A DNA stretch of 64,000 nt from Gracilimonas sediminicola (lineage in GTDB: Bacteria > Bacteroidota > Rhodothermia > Balneolales > Balneolaceae), in assembly GCF_024320785.1 (NCBI RefSeq), contig NZ_JANDBC010000001.1, positions 454,617 to 518,616 on the forward strand, given 5' to 3'. The notes below the pieces were generated by a model that had not been told where the DNA came from, ran no database searches, and saw only the letters and a list, made by a program, of their open reading frames with translations. Shown piece after piece: positions 25,276 through 33,343 of this stretch (position 1 is its first letter; every line of letters begins with the position of its first letter). Made by a program: the position numbers and the translations under genes.

Positions 25276-25521
25276 ATGAATATTTATATAGGAAACCTTA
25301 GTTATGATGTTTCCAGCGACCAACTCAAAGAAGTTTTCGAAGCATATGGTGAAGTAAGTTCAGCCAAAGTTATTACCGACAGAGGTTCAGGCCGTTCAAA
25401 AGGTTTTGGATTTGTTGAGATGGATAATAAAGCTGAAGCTGAAGCCGCTATCGAACAACTTGACGGTGCCGAAATTGACGGTCGCCCTGTAAAGGTGAAT
25501 GAAGCCAAACCCCGCAACTAA
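25276..25521 (+). CDS. RNA-binding protein with single RRM domain
   Basis: An 81-residue protein that is a single RNA recognition motif. RNP2 is IYIGNL (3-8) and RNP1 is KGFGFVEM (42-49); the ITDRGSGRSKG loop and the final GRPVKVNEAKPR are typical of the small bacterial RRM proteins common in Bacteroidota and cyanobacteria. It would bind single-stranded RNA in the cytoplasm; in cyanobacteria relatives are cold-linked, and here its role is unknown. It is monocistronic with a very strong terminator 24 bases after the stop. The 165-base upstream region is AT rich with no clear SD sequence. Confidence 0.95.
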   Translation: MNIYIGNLSYDVSSDQLKEVFEAYGEVSSAKVITDRGSGRSKGFGFVEMDNKAEAEAAIEQLDGAEIDGRPVKVNEAKPRN

Positions 25522-25545
25522 TACTTCGGGTTATGAAATTTTCAG

Positions 25546-25578
25546 CCCCCGCTCATGTATATGAGCGGGGGTTTTTTT
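25546..25578 (+). terminator. Intrinsic terminator of the RRM gene
   Basis: An 11-bp perfect GC-rich stem (CCCCCGCTCAT with ATGAGCGGGGG), a 4-base loop and seven T. The same 11-bp stem is used again by the terminator at 27983-28018. Confidence 0.95.
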
Positions 25579-25591
25579 ATTAATTTTTTTC

Positions 25592-25632
25592 TCCGGATCC
25601 AATTTTAGAAGTAACTTTTTTGATCCGGATCA
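25592..25632. promoter_or_regulatory. Palindromic pair, possible operator of the YbjQ-family gene
   Basis: TCCGGATC at 25592-25599 and its complement within the perfect 12-bp palindrome TGATCCGGATCA (25621-25632) lie 49 to 89 bases before the YbjQ-family start. Spacing of about 30 bases between centres suggests two sites on the same face of the helix. No regulator gene is adjacent. Confidence 0.35.
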
Positions 25633-25680
25633 GTACATAACTAAGTCATTTAAATTCAACTAACTCAGGGAGCTATTACC

Positions 25681-26001
25681 ATGATTATGACCACCACCAA
25701 TCACCTGGACAGAAAAGAAGTACAAAAATATCTGGGTATTGTTACCGGGGAAGCCATTTTGGGAGCCAATATCTTTAAGGACTTCTTTGCCGGGATCAGA
25801 GACATCGTTGGCGGACGTTCCGGTGCTTACGAAAAAGAACTGCAGCAAGCACGTAAACTGGCCTTTGAAGAAATGGAATTGAAAGCCAACAGCGTTGGTG
25901 CAAACGCAATTATCGGCATTGATATTGACTATGAAACCATCGGAGCCAATGGAAGCATGCTCATGGTTTCCGTAAGCGGAACAGCCGTTTCTGCTGAATA
26001 G
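25681..26001 (+). CDS. YbjQ/UPF0145 family heavy-metal-binding-domain protein
   Basis: A 106-residue soluble protein of the YbjQ (UPF0145, DUF74) family. The signature is visible: [17 protein letters not shown] near 19-35, [11 protein letters not shown] near 44-54, and [13 protein letters not shown] near 73-85. The family forms pentamers and has been linked to metal binding, without a proven reaction. A GGGAG about 9 bases before the ATG is a decent ribosome binding site. It is monocistronic, downstream of a palindromic candidate operator, and is followed by a 12-bp perfect inverted repeat that separates it from convergent dnaJ. Confidence 0.88.
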   Translation: MIMTTTNHLDRKEVQKYLGIVTGEAILGANIFKDFFAGIRDIVGGRSGAYEKELQQARKLAFEEMELKANSVGANAIIGIDIDYETIGANGSMLMVSVSGTAVSAE

Positions 26002-26025
26002 ATTCGTACCCCAAAATTTAAACCT

Positions 26026-26053
26026 GTAGAGACGCAAGATTTTGCGTCTCTAC
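26026..26053. repeat. Palindromic repeat between convergent genes
   Basis: GTAGAGACGCAA and its exact complement are separated by 4 bases, giving a 12-bp perfect stem. I know near-identical GTAGAGACGCAAAATTTTGCG-type repeats from many cyanobacterial and Bacteroidota genomes. There is no U tract; it could still stall or stabilise the convergent transcripts of the YbjQ-family gene and dnaJ. Confidence 0.65.
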
Positions 26054-26074
26054 GGTAATTAAATTTTGTGAGTT

Positions 26075-27262
26075 TTAACCAAACATGTCCTTCATTTTGG
26101 AGAAGAAATTCTTCTCGCTGCCATCCAGGTTAGATGGGTCAAAATTATCTTCGTCTTTAAATGACTTGACGGCTTCTTTTTGCTTGTCCGTCAATTCTTC
26201 AGGGATGTACACATTTAGGCGTACATACTGATCGCCGTCGCCTGAATTATTCAACCCTTTAATCCCACGCCCGCGCATACGCAGCATTTTTCCGGGCTGT
26301 GTTCCGGGATCGATTTTAAGCTTAGCTTTACCCTTCAGTGTAGGAACCTGTACTTCGGTTCCCAAAATTGCATCAGGCACGCTCAGGGTTAAGTTGTAAT
26401 AGATATTGTTCCCATCGCGGTCAAAATGCTCGTGCTCTTTCTCTTCTATAAGCACAATTAACGCCCCGGCTGAGCCACCACGACGACCGGCATTACCTTG
26501 TCCGCGCAGCGTGATGTAATTTCCATTGGAAACACCGGAAGGGATATTCACCTTAATGGTTTCTTCCCCCTTCACACGGCCTTCACCACTACATTTCTTA
26601 CATTTGCTCTTGATGATGCGACCTTCACCTGCACAATTCGGACATGCTTGAACGTTCACCATTTGTCCAAGCATGGTTCGTGTTACCTGCCGTACTTCAC
26701 CCATTCCATTACAGGTTCCGCATGTTTCAAAGTCGGAATTAGTTTCTGCACCGGTACCGTTACACTCATCACATTTGATCTGCTTTTTGATTTTGAGCTT
26801 CTTCTCGGCTCCAAAAGCAATTTCTTCGAGTGTAAGCGGCATGCGTATCTTCATGTCAGAACCGGGTTGTCCGGGTTCTTTCCTGCTTCGGGAGCGACCT
26901 CTGCGGCCTCCACCCCCGAAAGCCTCTTCTCCAAAAAATCCGCTACCAAAGATATCCCCAAAACGGCTGAAAATATCTTCGAAGCCCATATTGTCAAAGT
27001 CCACTCCGGCTCCGCCGCCAAAGCCACCATTTCCATTCACTCCCTGGTGACCAAACTGATCATACCTGGCTCTTTTATCAGAGTCTTTGAGTACTTCGTA
27101 CGCCTCAGACGCCTCTTTGAATTTCTTCTCAGCTTCTTTATCTCCCTTGTTACGGTCGGGGTGGTACTTCATGGCCATTTTTCGATAGGCCTTTTTTATC
27201 TCCGACTCCGATGCACCTTTATCAACTCCTAATATTTCGTAATAATCTCTTTTAGTAGACAT
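26075..27262 (-). CDS. dnaJ: Chaperone protein DnaJ (Hsp40)
   Basis: A 395-residue type I Hsp40 that delivers unfolded proteins to DnaK and stimulates its ATPase. Order: J domain with HPD at 34-36, Gly/Phe-rich linker (about 75-125, rich in GGFGG and FGD), four zinc-binding CxxCxGxG repeats at about 160-225 ([32 protein letters not shown]), then the two C-terminal substrate-binding domains. Everything is present and length is normal. It starts 3 bases after the grpE stop, so the two are one operon; dnaK and hrcA are not in the window, which means this operon lacks a local heat-shock repressor gene. Confidence 0.98.
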   Translation of the reverse strand: MSTKRDYYEILGVDKGASESEIKKAYRKMAMKYHPDRNKGDKEAEKKFKEASEAYEVLKDSDKRARYDQFGHQGVNGNGGFGGGAGVDFDNMGFEDIFSRFGDIFGSGFFGEEAFGGGGRRGRSRSRKEPGQPGSDMKIRMPLTLEEIAFGAEKKLKIKKQIKCDECNGTGAETNSDFETCGTCNGMGEVRQVTRTMLGQMVNVQACPNCAGEGRIIKSKCKKCSGEGRVKGEETIKVNIPSGVSNGNYITLRGQGNAGRRGGSAGALIVLIEEKEHEHFDRDGNNIYYNLTLSVPDAILGTEVQVPTLKGKAKLKIDPGTQPGKMLRMRGRGIKGLNNSGDGDQYVRLNVYIPEELTDKQKEAVKSFKDEDNFDPSNLDGSEKNFFSKMKDMFG

Positions 27263-27265
27263 GTT

Positions 27266-27847
27266 TTATTCGCTCACTATAACTTTAGCATGACGGATTG
27301 TACGATTACCAATCTTGTAGCCACTGTCCAGTACCTGAAGAACTACATCACTTCCGGTTTCTTCATTCGGGGCGGGTTGTTTCATCATGGCATCGTGTAG
27401 GTTCACGTCAAAGGGCACACCTGTCTCGTTGATGCGTTCAACGCCGTGCTTTTCCAGCACCTTCTCAAATTTGTCGGCAACCATTTTCACCCCTTCCAGA
27501 AAGCTGTCTTCTATTTCTGATTCTTCGGCTGCCTTAAGGGTTCGCAACAGGTCGTCACTGATGGGCATGAAGTCTTCGAGGGCGCCGGCTTTTGCTTCTT
27601 CAAAAAGCTGAACCCGTTCGCGCTGTACACGCTTGCGAACGTTTTCTAACTCAGCCGCTTTACGAAGCAGACCATCTTTAGTGTTCGCCAGTTCCTGCTC
27701 CAGCTCTTCAATTCTCGCATCTTTATCTTTCTTGGCTGATTCTTGTTCTTCATTGCCAGCCTCAGAAGCCGTTTCATTATCTTGAACTTCTTCAGCGACC
27801 TCTTCCTGAGTCGAGATATCTTCTTCTGAAATCTTTTCTTTGCTCAT
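27266..27847 (-). CDS. grpE: Nucleotide exchange factor GrpE
   Basis: A 193-residue GrpE, the nucleotide exchange factor of DnaK. The first 50 residues are acidic and probably disordered; a long coiled coil follows (about 45-110, with LRKAAELENVRKRVQRE) and the C-terminal beta domain holds VPFDVNLHDAM and the final IGNRTIRHAKVIV, both GrpE signatures. Homodimer in the cytoplasm. It is the first gene of a two-gene operon with dnaJ. Between its start and the terminator of the TonB receptor gene lie about 135 bases that must hold its promoter; I see no CIRCE inverted repeat there. Confidence 0.97.
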   Translation of the reverse strand: MSKEKISEEDISTQEEVAEEVQDNETASEAGNEEQESAKKDKDARIEELEQELANTKDGLLRKAAELENVRKRVQRERVQLFEEAKAGALEDFMPISDDLLRTLKAAEESEIEDSFLEGVKMVADKFEKVLEKHGVERINETGVPFDVNLHDAMMKQPAPNEETGSDVVLQVLDSGYKIGNRTIRHAKVIVSE

Positions 27848-27982
27848 CTACTTGTAGTCAGTATTAATACTTTGAATTTTCTTTGTTTGTAATGATCAGA
27901 GCAAATAGTATGCCATCAATCTATCTCTCCCCATGAAATGACAAAGTTACTTCATTATGACATCCCTTTTAGTAAATGGCAT

Positions 27983-28018
27983 AAAAAAGCCCCCGCTCAT
28001 ATGCATGAGCGGGGGCTT
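27983..28018 (-). terminator. Intrinsic terminator of the TonB-dependent receptor gene
   Basis: On the minus strand a 14-bp perfect stem (28018-28005 with 28000-27987), 4-base loop and a six-U run follow the receptor stop codon at 28041 by about 22 bases. Its central 11 bp are identical to the terminator at 25546-25578. Confidence 0.93.
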
Positions 28019-28040
28019 GAAAGTTCTGTTGTACAGATGT

Positions 28041-30974
28041 TTAGTTCAGGAACTCGTCAAATGTCAATGAGACATAATAGATGGCCCCCAAACTTGGTCC
28101 GCCGTAGTTCAGGATATGTCGGTTGTTGGTGATGTTGCTTCCTCCAACTTTAACAATCGAGTTAAGGTTATTCAGCTTATACGATACCTGGGCATCGATT
28201 GTGGATACTGCAGGAACGGTTCCATCTGCAAAAGAAGAAACCCATCTGAACTCATCCTGCCATCTCCAGGTCACGTTGAAACCCAGACTTTCGGTCAGAC
28301 TTCTGTTGCTTAAACCAACATTAACTTTATGCTCCGGAGTGTTATAGTCGAAGATAAAGCCTTCATTCTGATCGGTAATCAGTTTATTCCAGTTGTAGTT
28401 TGCACTTACCTTAAAGTTGCTTGGCAGGCTATAGTCGAACCCGACTACAGCACCTTGCGATTCTACTTCGTTGTCAACATTGGTATACACCTGGAAGGTG
28501 TTAAGTGCTGAACCGGACAATAGCAGTGGCGCGGTTTGTGCTGTCAGTGGTAGAATTTCACTATCCTGTATAACTCCATCACTGTTCTGATCCTGGTTGA
28601 TCTGACGTACGCGGAACTGAGCAATAAAGTCGTTATAGATATTGTAGTAATAAGCCATGTCGAAGAATAATTTATCTCCTAACAGACCTTTATATCCAAT
28701 CTCAAACGTCTGGATTTGCTCTGGCTTAACGGGCTCAAAGTTATTGTAAGGTACCAGTTCTCCCGCTGCAGCAGGATTTCCTGCTAATACTTGCGTGGTG
28801 AAGTCCTGAACACTTTCCAAAGTGAAAGCACTCTGAGTAATGTTATACTTATCCGCAAGGAAAGGCAGACCACCTAACAATCGGGCCGTAAGTACATTCA
28901 AGTCGATGTATTGCCCCTGTGTAGTCGGGTTACGGAAACCGGTTTGGTATGAAGCCCGCAGGTTTTGATTATCAAAGGTGTTAATCACCGTTGAAATACG
29001 TGGGTTAAACTGCCCATCGAAGTTCTCATTCTTATCATAACGCAGAGAACCGATCAGTTTAATGCGATCCTCCATAAAGGATTTAGAACCCTGAACAAAC
29101 CCACCAAACTCGTTAATTTCTACGCCGCCGTCATCATCAAAGATGGTTCCATTAGAGCGCAGTTGATACTGTCTGAAGCTCACTCCGGCCTGAAGATCCA
29201 TGAAATCAATTTCATTCTTGAAGTTATACTGACCTTCAGTATGCAGGAAGCGGGACTGATCATCGAAAAGAGCACCATTAGGCACTACGTTTTGAAGGGC
29301 CGTATTTTTGGCATTTTCAAAAGCATCAGAACCGGGTGCAAAACGGTTGGCATCGGCTGCTGCCCGGGCTGCTGCATGGAACTGACTCACTACTCCCGTG
29401 TTACTCAGGATGGCATTAACCGTTGCTTGATTGTATGAAGGGTCGCCTCCCTGAGCCTGAGCTGCCGCTTGAATAAGCCCGCCGGTAAATGTACCGCCAT
29501 AGGTTCCATACCACTGTGAGGTATTCAGGTACTGATCATTAATAGAAAATCCAACGAAATCAGCGATGTAAGAATCTCCTGAATTTTCAAAAGTACCGTA
29601 AGCTTTCACCATGAAGTTATCTCCTTCGACCTGAATCTTGTGCTGGGAGATGTTGAAGTTCTTCAGGCTGTAACGCTGAGCACCACTGTAAACCGAAGTT
29701 CCGTAACCGTAATTAAAGGTATAGCTGGCTTCAACAGCATCATTTAAGCGGTAGTGTAAAGAAGTTCCGAGCTTCAGGTTTTCAGCTCCACTGTCAACCA
29801 GGTATTCTTCCCGATATCCTGTTCTGGCAACCGGCTGGGCAGGCAATGCCGCTAAATATTGTTCAACTTCGCTTTCCGGCACGCCAGTTTGGGCCGAAAC
29901 GTTTTGAGCGATTTGTGTTCGGGTAGGTCCGGGCAGGCCCAACAATGCAATATTGAAGGTACCATCGTCTCCATAGGTATGAACTCCGTCATAGGCCGGG
30001 TTATTCGCAAAACCGTTATTCAGGGATGAATTTTTGTCGGAATAATTAATACCTCTCCAGTCTTCGGCCTTCGAGTAAGAGAAATTCACTTTAAAAGCGA
30101 ATTTGTTATTAAATGATTTAGCATAACGGATCGCTGTTTCAAAAAGCGGCTGTGCATCATCCGGCTCACCTAATGTTGGACGGCTGTCAACATGATTCAC
30201 ACCCGATTTAACCATAACGCTTAAGCCGGGATAGTTAAAAGGATCCTTGCTGTTCACCAGCAGAATACCGTTAAAAGCATTTGGTCCGTACAGTGCGGAA
30301 GAAGCACCCGGGATAAATTCCATGCTTTCTACATCTAATTGAGAAGGACCGTTCAAATTCCCGATGGGGAAGTTTAGCGCCGGTGCCTGGGTGTCCATTC
30401 CATCGGTTAACTGAACCATTCGTGTGTTACCGGTAGAGTTGAATCCCCTCGCATTCACAATCTGAAAGTTGATACTACTGGTTGTCATATCAACACCTTT
30501 AAGCGTGCTAAGCGCTTTATAATAATCATCCGAAGCGGCTGTTCTGATCTGAATAGCATCCTGACGCTCGATGGTAACCGGTGCTTCTAAGATACTTTCC
30601 TCAACCCTGGAAGCCGAAACAACAAGGTCGCCCCCCGAAATGGTTTGTTCTTGCAGAACAATCTCAAGGTCGTCAACTACGGCTTCGGTTATTTCTACTC
30701 GCTGAGATGTAAATCCAACAATAGATACAATAAGCGTTATTGGAGGGTCTTGCTGCACAGTTAAGCTAAACGTGCCGTCAGGGTTTGTAGAAGTCCCGAT
30801 TACTTTACCGTCAACCCGGATGTTAACCCCGGCTAATGGCTCACCATCCACATCAGTGACTATTCCTGATATTACTGTTTCATCTTCTATGTTCGATGCG
30901 TACGTAATTGTGCTACACACGCAAAAGGTAAGTATCATACACAAGGTAAATACTCGCTGAATCATGTTGCTCAT
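28041..30974 (-). CDS. TonB-dependent receptor with carboxypeptidase-regulatory N-terminal domain
   Basis: A 977-residue outer-membrane transporter that would take up a ligand using TonB energy. The chosen start (MSNMIQRV) gives a signal peptide ending near YAS and has AAAGGAT 6 bases upstream on the mRNA; an in-frame start at 31124 would add 50 non-signal residues. Order: CarboxypepD_reg-like domain (about 30-120, with GIVTDVDGEPLAGVNI), plug (about 125-260, ALSTLKGVDM, NARGFN and GPNAFNGILLV), then the beta barrel to the C terminus. No SusD gene follows and no TonB box is certain. A perfect match to the LacI-family operator pattern lies 136 bases upstream, which hints at a sugar-type substrate. 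A strong terminator ends the transcript, so it is monocistronic. Confidence 0.93.
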   Translation of the reverse strand: MSNMIQRVFTLCMILTFCVCSTITYASNIEDETVISGIVTDVDGEPLAGVNIRVDGKVIGTSTNPDGTFSLTVQQDPPITLIVSIVGFTSQRVEITEAVVDDLEIVLQEQTISGGDLVVSASRVEESILEAPVTIERQDAIQIRTAASDDYYKALSTLKGVDMTTSSINFQIVNARGFNSTGNTRMVQLTDGMDTQAPALNFPIGNLNGPSQLDVESMEFIPGASSALYGPNAFNGILLVNSKDPFNYPGLSVMVKSGVNHVDSRPTLGEPDDAQPLFETAIRYAKSFNNKFAFKVNFSYSKAEDWRGINYSDKNSSLNNGFANNPAYDGVHTYGDDGTFNIALLGLPGPTRTQIAQNVSAQTGVPESEVEQYLAALPAQPVARTGYREEYLVDSGAENLKLGTSLHYRLNDAVEASYTFNYGYGTSVYSGAQRYSLKNFNISQHKIQVEGDNFMVKAYGTFENSGDSYIADFVGFSINDQYLNTSQWYGTYGGTFTGGLIQAAAQAQGGDPSYNQATVNAILSNTGVVSQFHAAARAAADANRFAPGSDAFENAKNTALQNVVPNGALFDDQSRFLHTEGQYNFKNEIDFMDLQAGVSFRQYQLRSNGTIFDDDGGVEINEFGGFVQGSKSFMEDRIKLIGSLRYDKNENFDGQFNPRISTVINTFDNQNLRASYQTGFRNPTTQGQYIDLNVLTARLLGGLPFLADKYNITQSAFTLESVQDFTTQVLAGNPAAAGELVPYNNFEPVKPEQIQTFEIGYKGLLGDKLFFDMAYYYNIYNDFIAQFRVRQINQDQNSDGVIQDSEILPLTAQTAPLLLSGSALNTFQVYTNVDNEVESQGAVVGFDYSLPSNFKVSANYNWNKLITDQNEGFIFDYNTPEHKVNVGLSNRSLTESLGFNVTWRWQDEFRWVSSFADGTVPAVSTIDAQVSYKLNNLNSIVKVGGSNITNNRHILNYGGPSLGAIYYVSLTFDEFLN

Positions 30975-31109
30975 TGTATTGATCCTTTTGATTATGGTTA
31001 GAGAGGCCAACTTTTTATACCGTCTGTAAAATAAGCCCATATATATGGAAACTCGTATTTCGGCCGAACTTTTATATAACACCAAATAAAAGTCTGTTTT
31101 TGGGATAAA

Positions 31110-31123
31110 TGCAAGCGCTTTCA
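31110..31123. promoter_or_regulatory. LacI/cre-like operator upstream of the TonB receptor
   Basis: TGCAAGCGCTTTCA matches every fixed position of the LacI/GalR-family pattern TGnAAnCGnTTnCA. It lies in the divergent region between the receptor (start 30974) and the SGNH lipoprotein (start 31204), so it could act on either or both. Confidence 0.5.
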
Positions 31124-31203
31124 CTACTTTTTATTTATGCATGAATGCTTTGCTTCTTGTATCCTTAGCAGAACTTTGACAACCCTCTTTAAGCACTTTC
31201 ATC

Positions 31204-31917
31204 ATGAATGTTTCAGTAAAAACTGCTTTTAATTTTTTTCCGGTATTCTTTTTTGCGCTGCTGTTATCCAATTGCGACACAAAGGTTAAAAAGACTGCCA
31301 GCGAATCAGCGGAGCCGATTTCCTATCTTGCACTTGGCGATTCATATACAATAGGCACGGGAATTGAGCAGGAAAACAACTACCCTAACCAGTTGGCTGA
31401 TTCTCTTGCAACCCTCGGCTTTCAAATGGATACCACCCTGATTATTGCCACCAACGGCTGGACAACCGCTGATCTTAAAAATGGAATTGCTGAGCATAAC
31501 CCTTCGTCTGATTTCGACCTGGTTTCCCTTTTGATCGGTGTCAACAACCAGTATCAGTGGCTTGATATAGAGTTGTATAAGGCAGAATTCCGTGAATTAC
31601 TGGAACAGGCAATCGGATTTGCGGGTGGAGACAGCCGGAAAGTTTTCGTCATATCCATCCCCAATTATGGGGTTACGCCATTTGCTCAGTCTAAAGAGCC
31701 GGAAACCATCCGCAGAAAAATCAGTGAGTATAACTCCATTGCTGAAGATATCAGTGGCGAATATGGCATTACTTTTATTAATATTACGCCTATCTCAGAG
31801 ATGGCTGAAGAAGATCTTTCACTCCTGGCCCCCGATGAACTCCATCCATCCACAAAAATGTACAGCATGTGGGTTGAGGAGATGTTGCCAACTGTAACTC
31901 ACATTCTGGAACCATGA
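31204..31917 (+). CDS. SGNH/GDSL hydrolase lipoprotein
   Basis: A 237-residue lipoprotein esterase (lipobox LSNC, Cys24). Block I is ALGDSYTIG with nucleophile Ser47, block III has GVNNQY (Asn near 116), and block V is PDELHPS with Asp211 and His214, so the SGNH catalytic set is complete. It probably hydrolyses an ester of a lipid or of an acetylated glycan at the cell envelope. It is the first of three plus-strand genes with overlapping ends (31914 and 32488), an evident operon, and is divergent from the TonB receptor with a shared control region. It is not closely similar to the second SGNH enzyme at 34308. Confidence 0.88.
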   Translation: MNVSVKTAFNFFPVFFFALLLSNCDTKVKKTASESAEPISYLALGDSYTIGTGIEQENNYPNQLADSLATLGFQMDTTLIIATNGWTTADLKNGIAEHNPSSDFDLVSLLIGVNNQYQWLDIELYKAEFRELLEQAIGFAGGDSRKVFVISIPNYGVTPFAQSKEPETIRRKISEYNSIAEDISGEYGITFINITPISEMAEEDLSLLAPDELHPSTKMYSMWVEEMLPTVTHILEP

Positions 31918-32534
31918 AAGCCGAATTTAACCTGACACACCTTTCTGCCTCCAAAGATCCGTTAACGGACAGAATTACATTCACCGAAACCATCGAATTC
32001 CGCCTTTGGATGTTTGTTGCTGTCTGCTGTTTTACCAGTATATACGTTGTTGATATGCTGGATTTTGAATTAGCTGGATGGCAGCAGATGCTCCTTGCAG
32101 CAGGCATGGTAATTGGCTATGGATTCGCATTTATGGGAGTGTTGTTCAGACGGAGTGCAGGAAAAGCTGAAGTATCAGAACAGAAAATTGAACTATATCC
32201 AACAAAGAAAAAAGAAGCTTTCCCTGATTCTCCTATTGAAATAACTAAAAATTCGGATATCAAAATTTATGTAGTTCAAAAACTCAACTGGTTTACCCCC
32301 AAAATCATTTTACAATTCTCTGTATCCAATAAAGATCAGACCCATGAATTCAGCATAAAATTAGGGAACAAAAAAACCAAAGAGCAATATTTGGAGTTGT
32401 TAGAGGGTTGGTACAGAGGCGGATATTCTTTAGAGGAATACGACATTTCCGGAAGCCGGATTTTTAAATTAGATAGAGGAAAATCATATGCAGACATTCA
32501 AAAAATCAAAGCCGAATATGGTATCGGCTGGTAG
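31914..32534 (+). CDS. Hypothetical membrane protein with two transmembrane segments
   Basis: A 206-residue protein that I cannot place in a family. Two hydrophobic segments at about 31-48 and 58-78 form a hairpin in the inner membrane; a cytoplasmic domain of about 125 residues follows, with a PH-like look (short alternating strands and a final helix, for example KIILQFSVSN and KEQYLELLEGWYRGG). Its start overlaps the stop of the SGNH gene by 4 bases and its own end is overlapped by 47 bases by the SIMPL gene, so translation is tightly coupled in a three-gene operon. Function is unknown. Confidence 0.7.
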   Translation: MKAEFNLTHLSASKDPLTDRITFTETIEFRLWMFVAVCCFTSIYVVDMLDFELAGWQQMLLAAGMVIGYGFAFMGVLFRRSAGKAEVSEQKIELYPTKKKEAFPDSPIEITKNSDIKIYVVQKLNWFTPKIILQFSVSNKDQTHEFSIKLGNKKTKEQYLELLEGWYRGGYSLEEYDISGSRIFKLDRGKSYADIQKIKAEYGIGW

Positions 32535-33237
32535 AAAGCTTACTAAAATCACCCTTGTCGTTTCGATGATGTTTTTGGGTTTTAGTGAAAAGACTTCGGC
32601 CCAGAATCAAACCAATGAGCGCACGATCACTATTAATATGAGTGCCTCAGAACTGCTGCCGGCAGACCTTATTATTTTCAACGTGAACATAAATGCCGAA
32701 GCTGAAACTCCACAAGAAGCTTATAGCCTGCACAAAGAACGGGAATCTTTGCTGGCAAAATTGTTGAAACAGAATAACATCAACGAAGAGAATATTGACT
32801 ATCAGCCTATCCGCATGAGCCGGGTGAGTTCAAACTATCGCAATAATGGCAACTCCAAAGTAACCCGAACCAACCAATCCGTCAGCCTGACCTTCAACGA
32901 TTTTGGGATCTATGAAGAGATTCAGGTAGCACTCATCGAAAATGGCTTTGATTCTTTTAACGGGCAGTTTTCTTCTACGAAGATCTCTGAAGGAAAAGAG
33001 CAGGCATTGGTTAGTGCCATAGAGTCAGCTAAGCAAAAGGCTCAGCTGATTGCCAAGACTTCCGGGTTTTCTCTGGGGCCAGTTCAAACCATCAATTATT
33101 CGGACCATCAAATCGGGTTTCCGGCAAAATCGAATGTAATGTCTATGGAGGCCATGAGAAGCGATGCCTCAATGATGGATTTCAGCCAAACGGTTTCCGT
33201 AACCGCCAACATTAATGTCTCCTTTTCTATCGATTGA
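32488..33237 (+). CDS. SIMPL domain (DUF541) protein, exported
   Basis: A 249-residue protein of the SIMPL/DUF541 family with an N-terminal hydrophobic export segment ending near SAQ (about residue 39). The family core is visible: ITINMSASELLPADLIIFNVNINAEAE in pieces, then the repeated KEQALVSAIESAKQKAQLIA helix near 170-190 and LGPVQTINYS. Function of the family is not settled; members are periplasmic or outer-surface and form oligomers. The ATG at 32488 has AGAGGA 7 bases upstream, better than the in-frame ATG at 32518, so I accept the 47-base overlap with the preceding gene. It is the last gene of the operon and a heptamer repeat follows its stop. Confidence 0.88.
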   Translation: MQTFKKSKPNMVSAGRKLTKITLVVSMMFLGFSEKTSAQNQTNERTITINMSASELLPADLIIFNVNINAEAETPQEAYSLHKERESLLAKLLKQNNINEENIDYQPIRMSRVSSNYRNNGNSKVTRTNQSVSLTFNDFGIYEEIQVALIENGFDSFNGQFSSTKISEGKEQALVSAIESAKQKAQLIAKTSGFSLGPVQTINYSDHQIGFPAKSNVMSMEAMRSDASMMDFSQTVSVTANINVSFSID

Positions 33238-33240
33238 GTT

Positions 33241-33338
33241 CGTTATTGGTTTTTCGTTAATCGTTAATCGCCGGTCATTGGTCGTCAGTCGTCGGTCGTC
33301 GGTCCTCAGTCGTCGGTCCTCAGTCGTCAGTCCTCAGC
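33241..33338. repeat. Tandem heptanucleotide repeat
   Basis: Fourteen consecutive 7-base units fill 98 bases between the SIMPL stop and the convergent PIG-L stop. From the left they run CGTTATT, GGTTTTT, CGTTAAT twice, CGCCGGT, CATTGGT, then eight units alternating among CGTCAGT, CGTCGGT and CCTCAGT/C. The last eight are nearly identical. It resembles the short tandem heptamer repeats known from cyanobacterial intergenic regions. Confidence 0.85.
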
Positions 33339-33343
33339 CGAAT

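Noticed and set aside
26498-27232. Plus-strand open frame of 244 codons opposite dnaJ
   Set aside because: It is antisense to the zinc-finger and Gly-rich part of dnaJ and shows no domain; dnaJ is certain.
27848-27986. CIRCE element before grpE
   Set aside because: I looked for the conserved inverted repeat in the upstream region and found no match.
30975-31124. Extended N terminus of the TonB receptor
   Set aside because: The extra 50 residues are not signal-like and would bury the signal peptide; the ATG at 30974 has a good ribosome binding site. The LacI-like site also overlaps this stretch.
23296-31917. Polysaccharide utilisation locus made of GH2, TonB receptor and SGNH esterase
   Set aside because: The GH2 gene and the receptor are separated by housekeeping genes on both strands, no SusD is present and each has its own control region.
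33241-33338. CRISPR array
   Set aside because: The repeat is a contiguous heptamer series without spacers and no cas gene is in the window.
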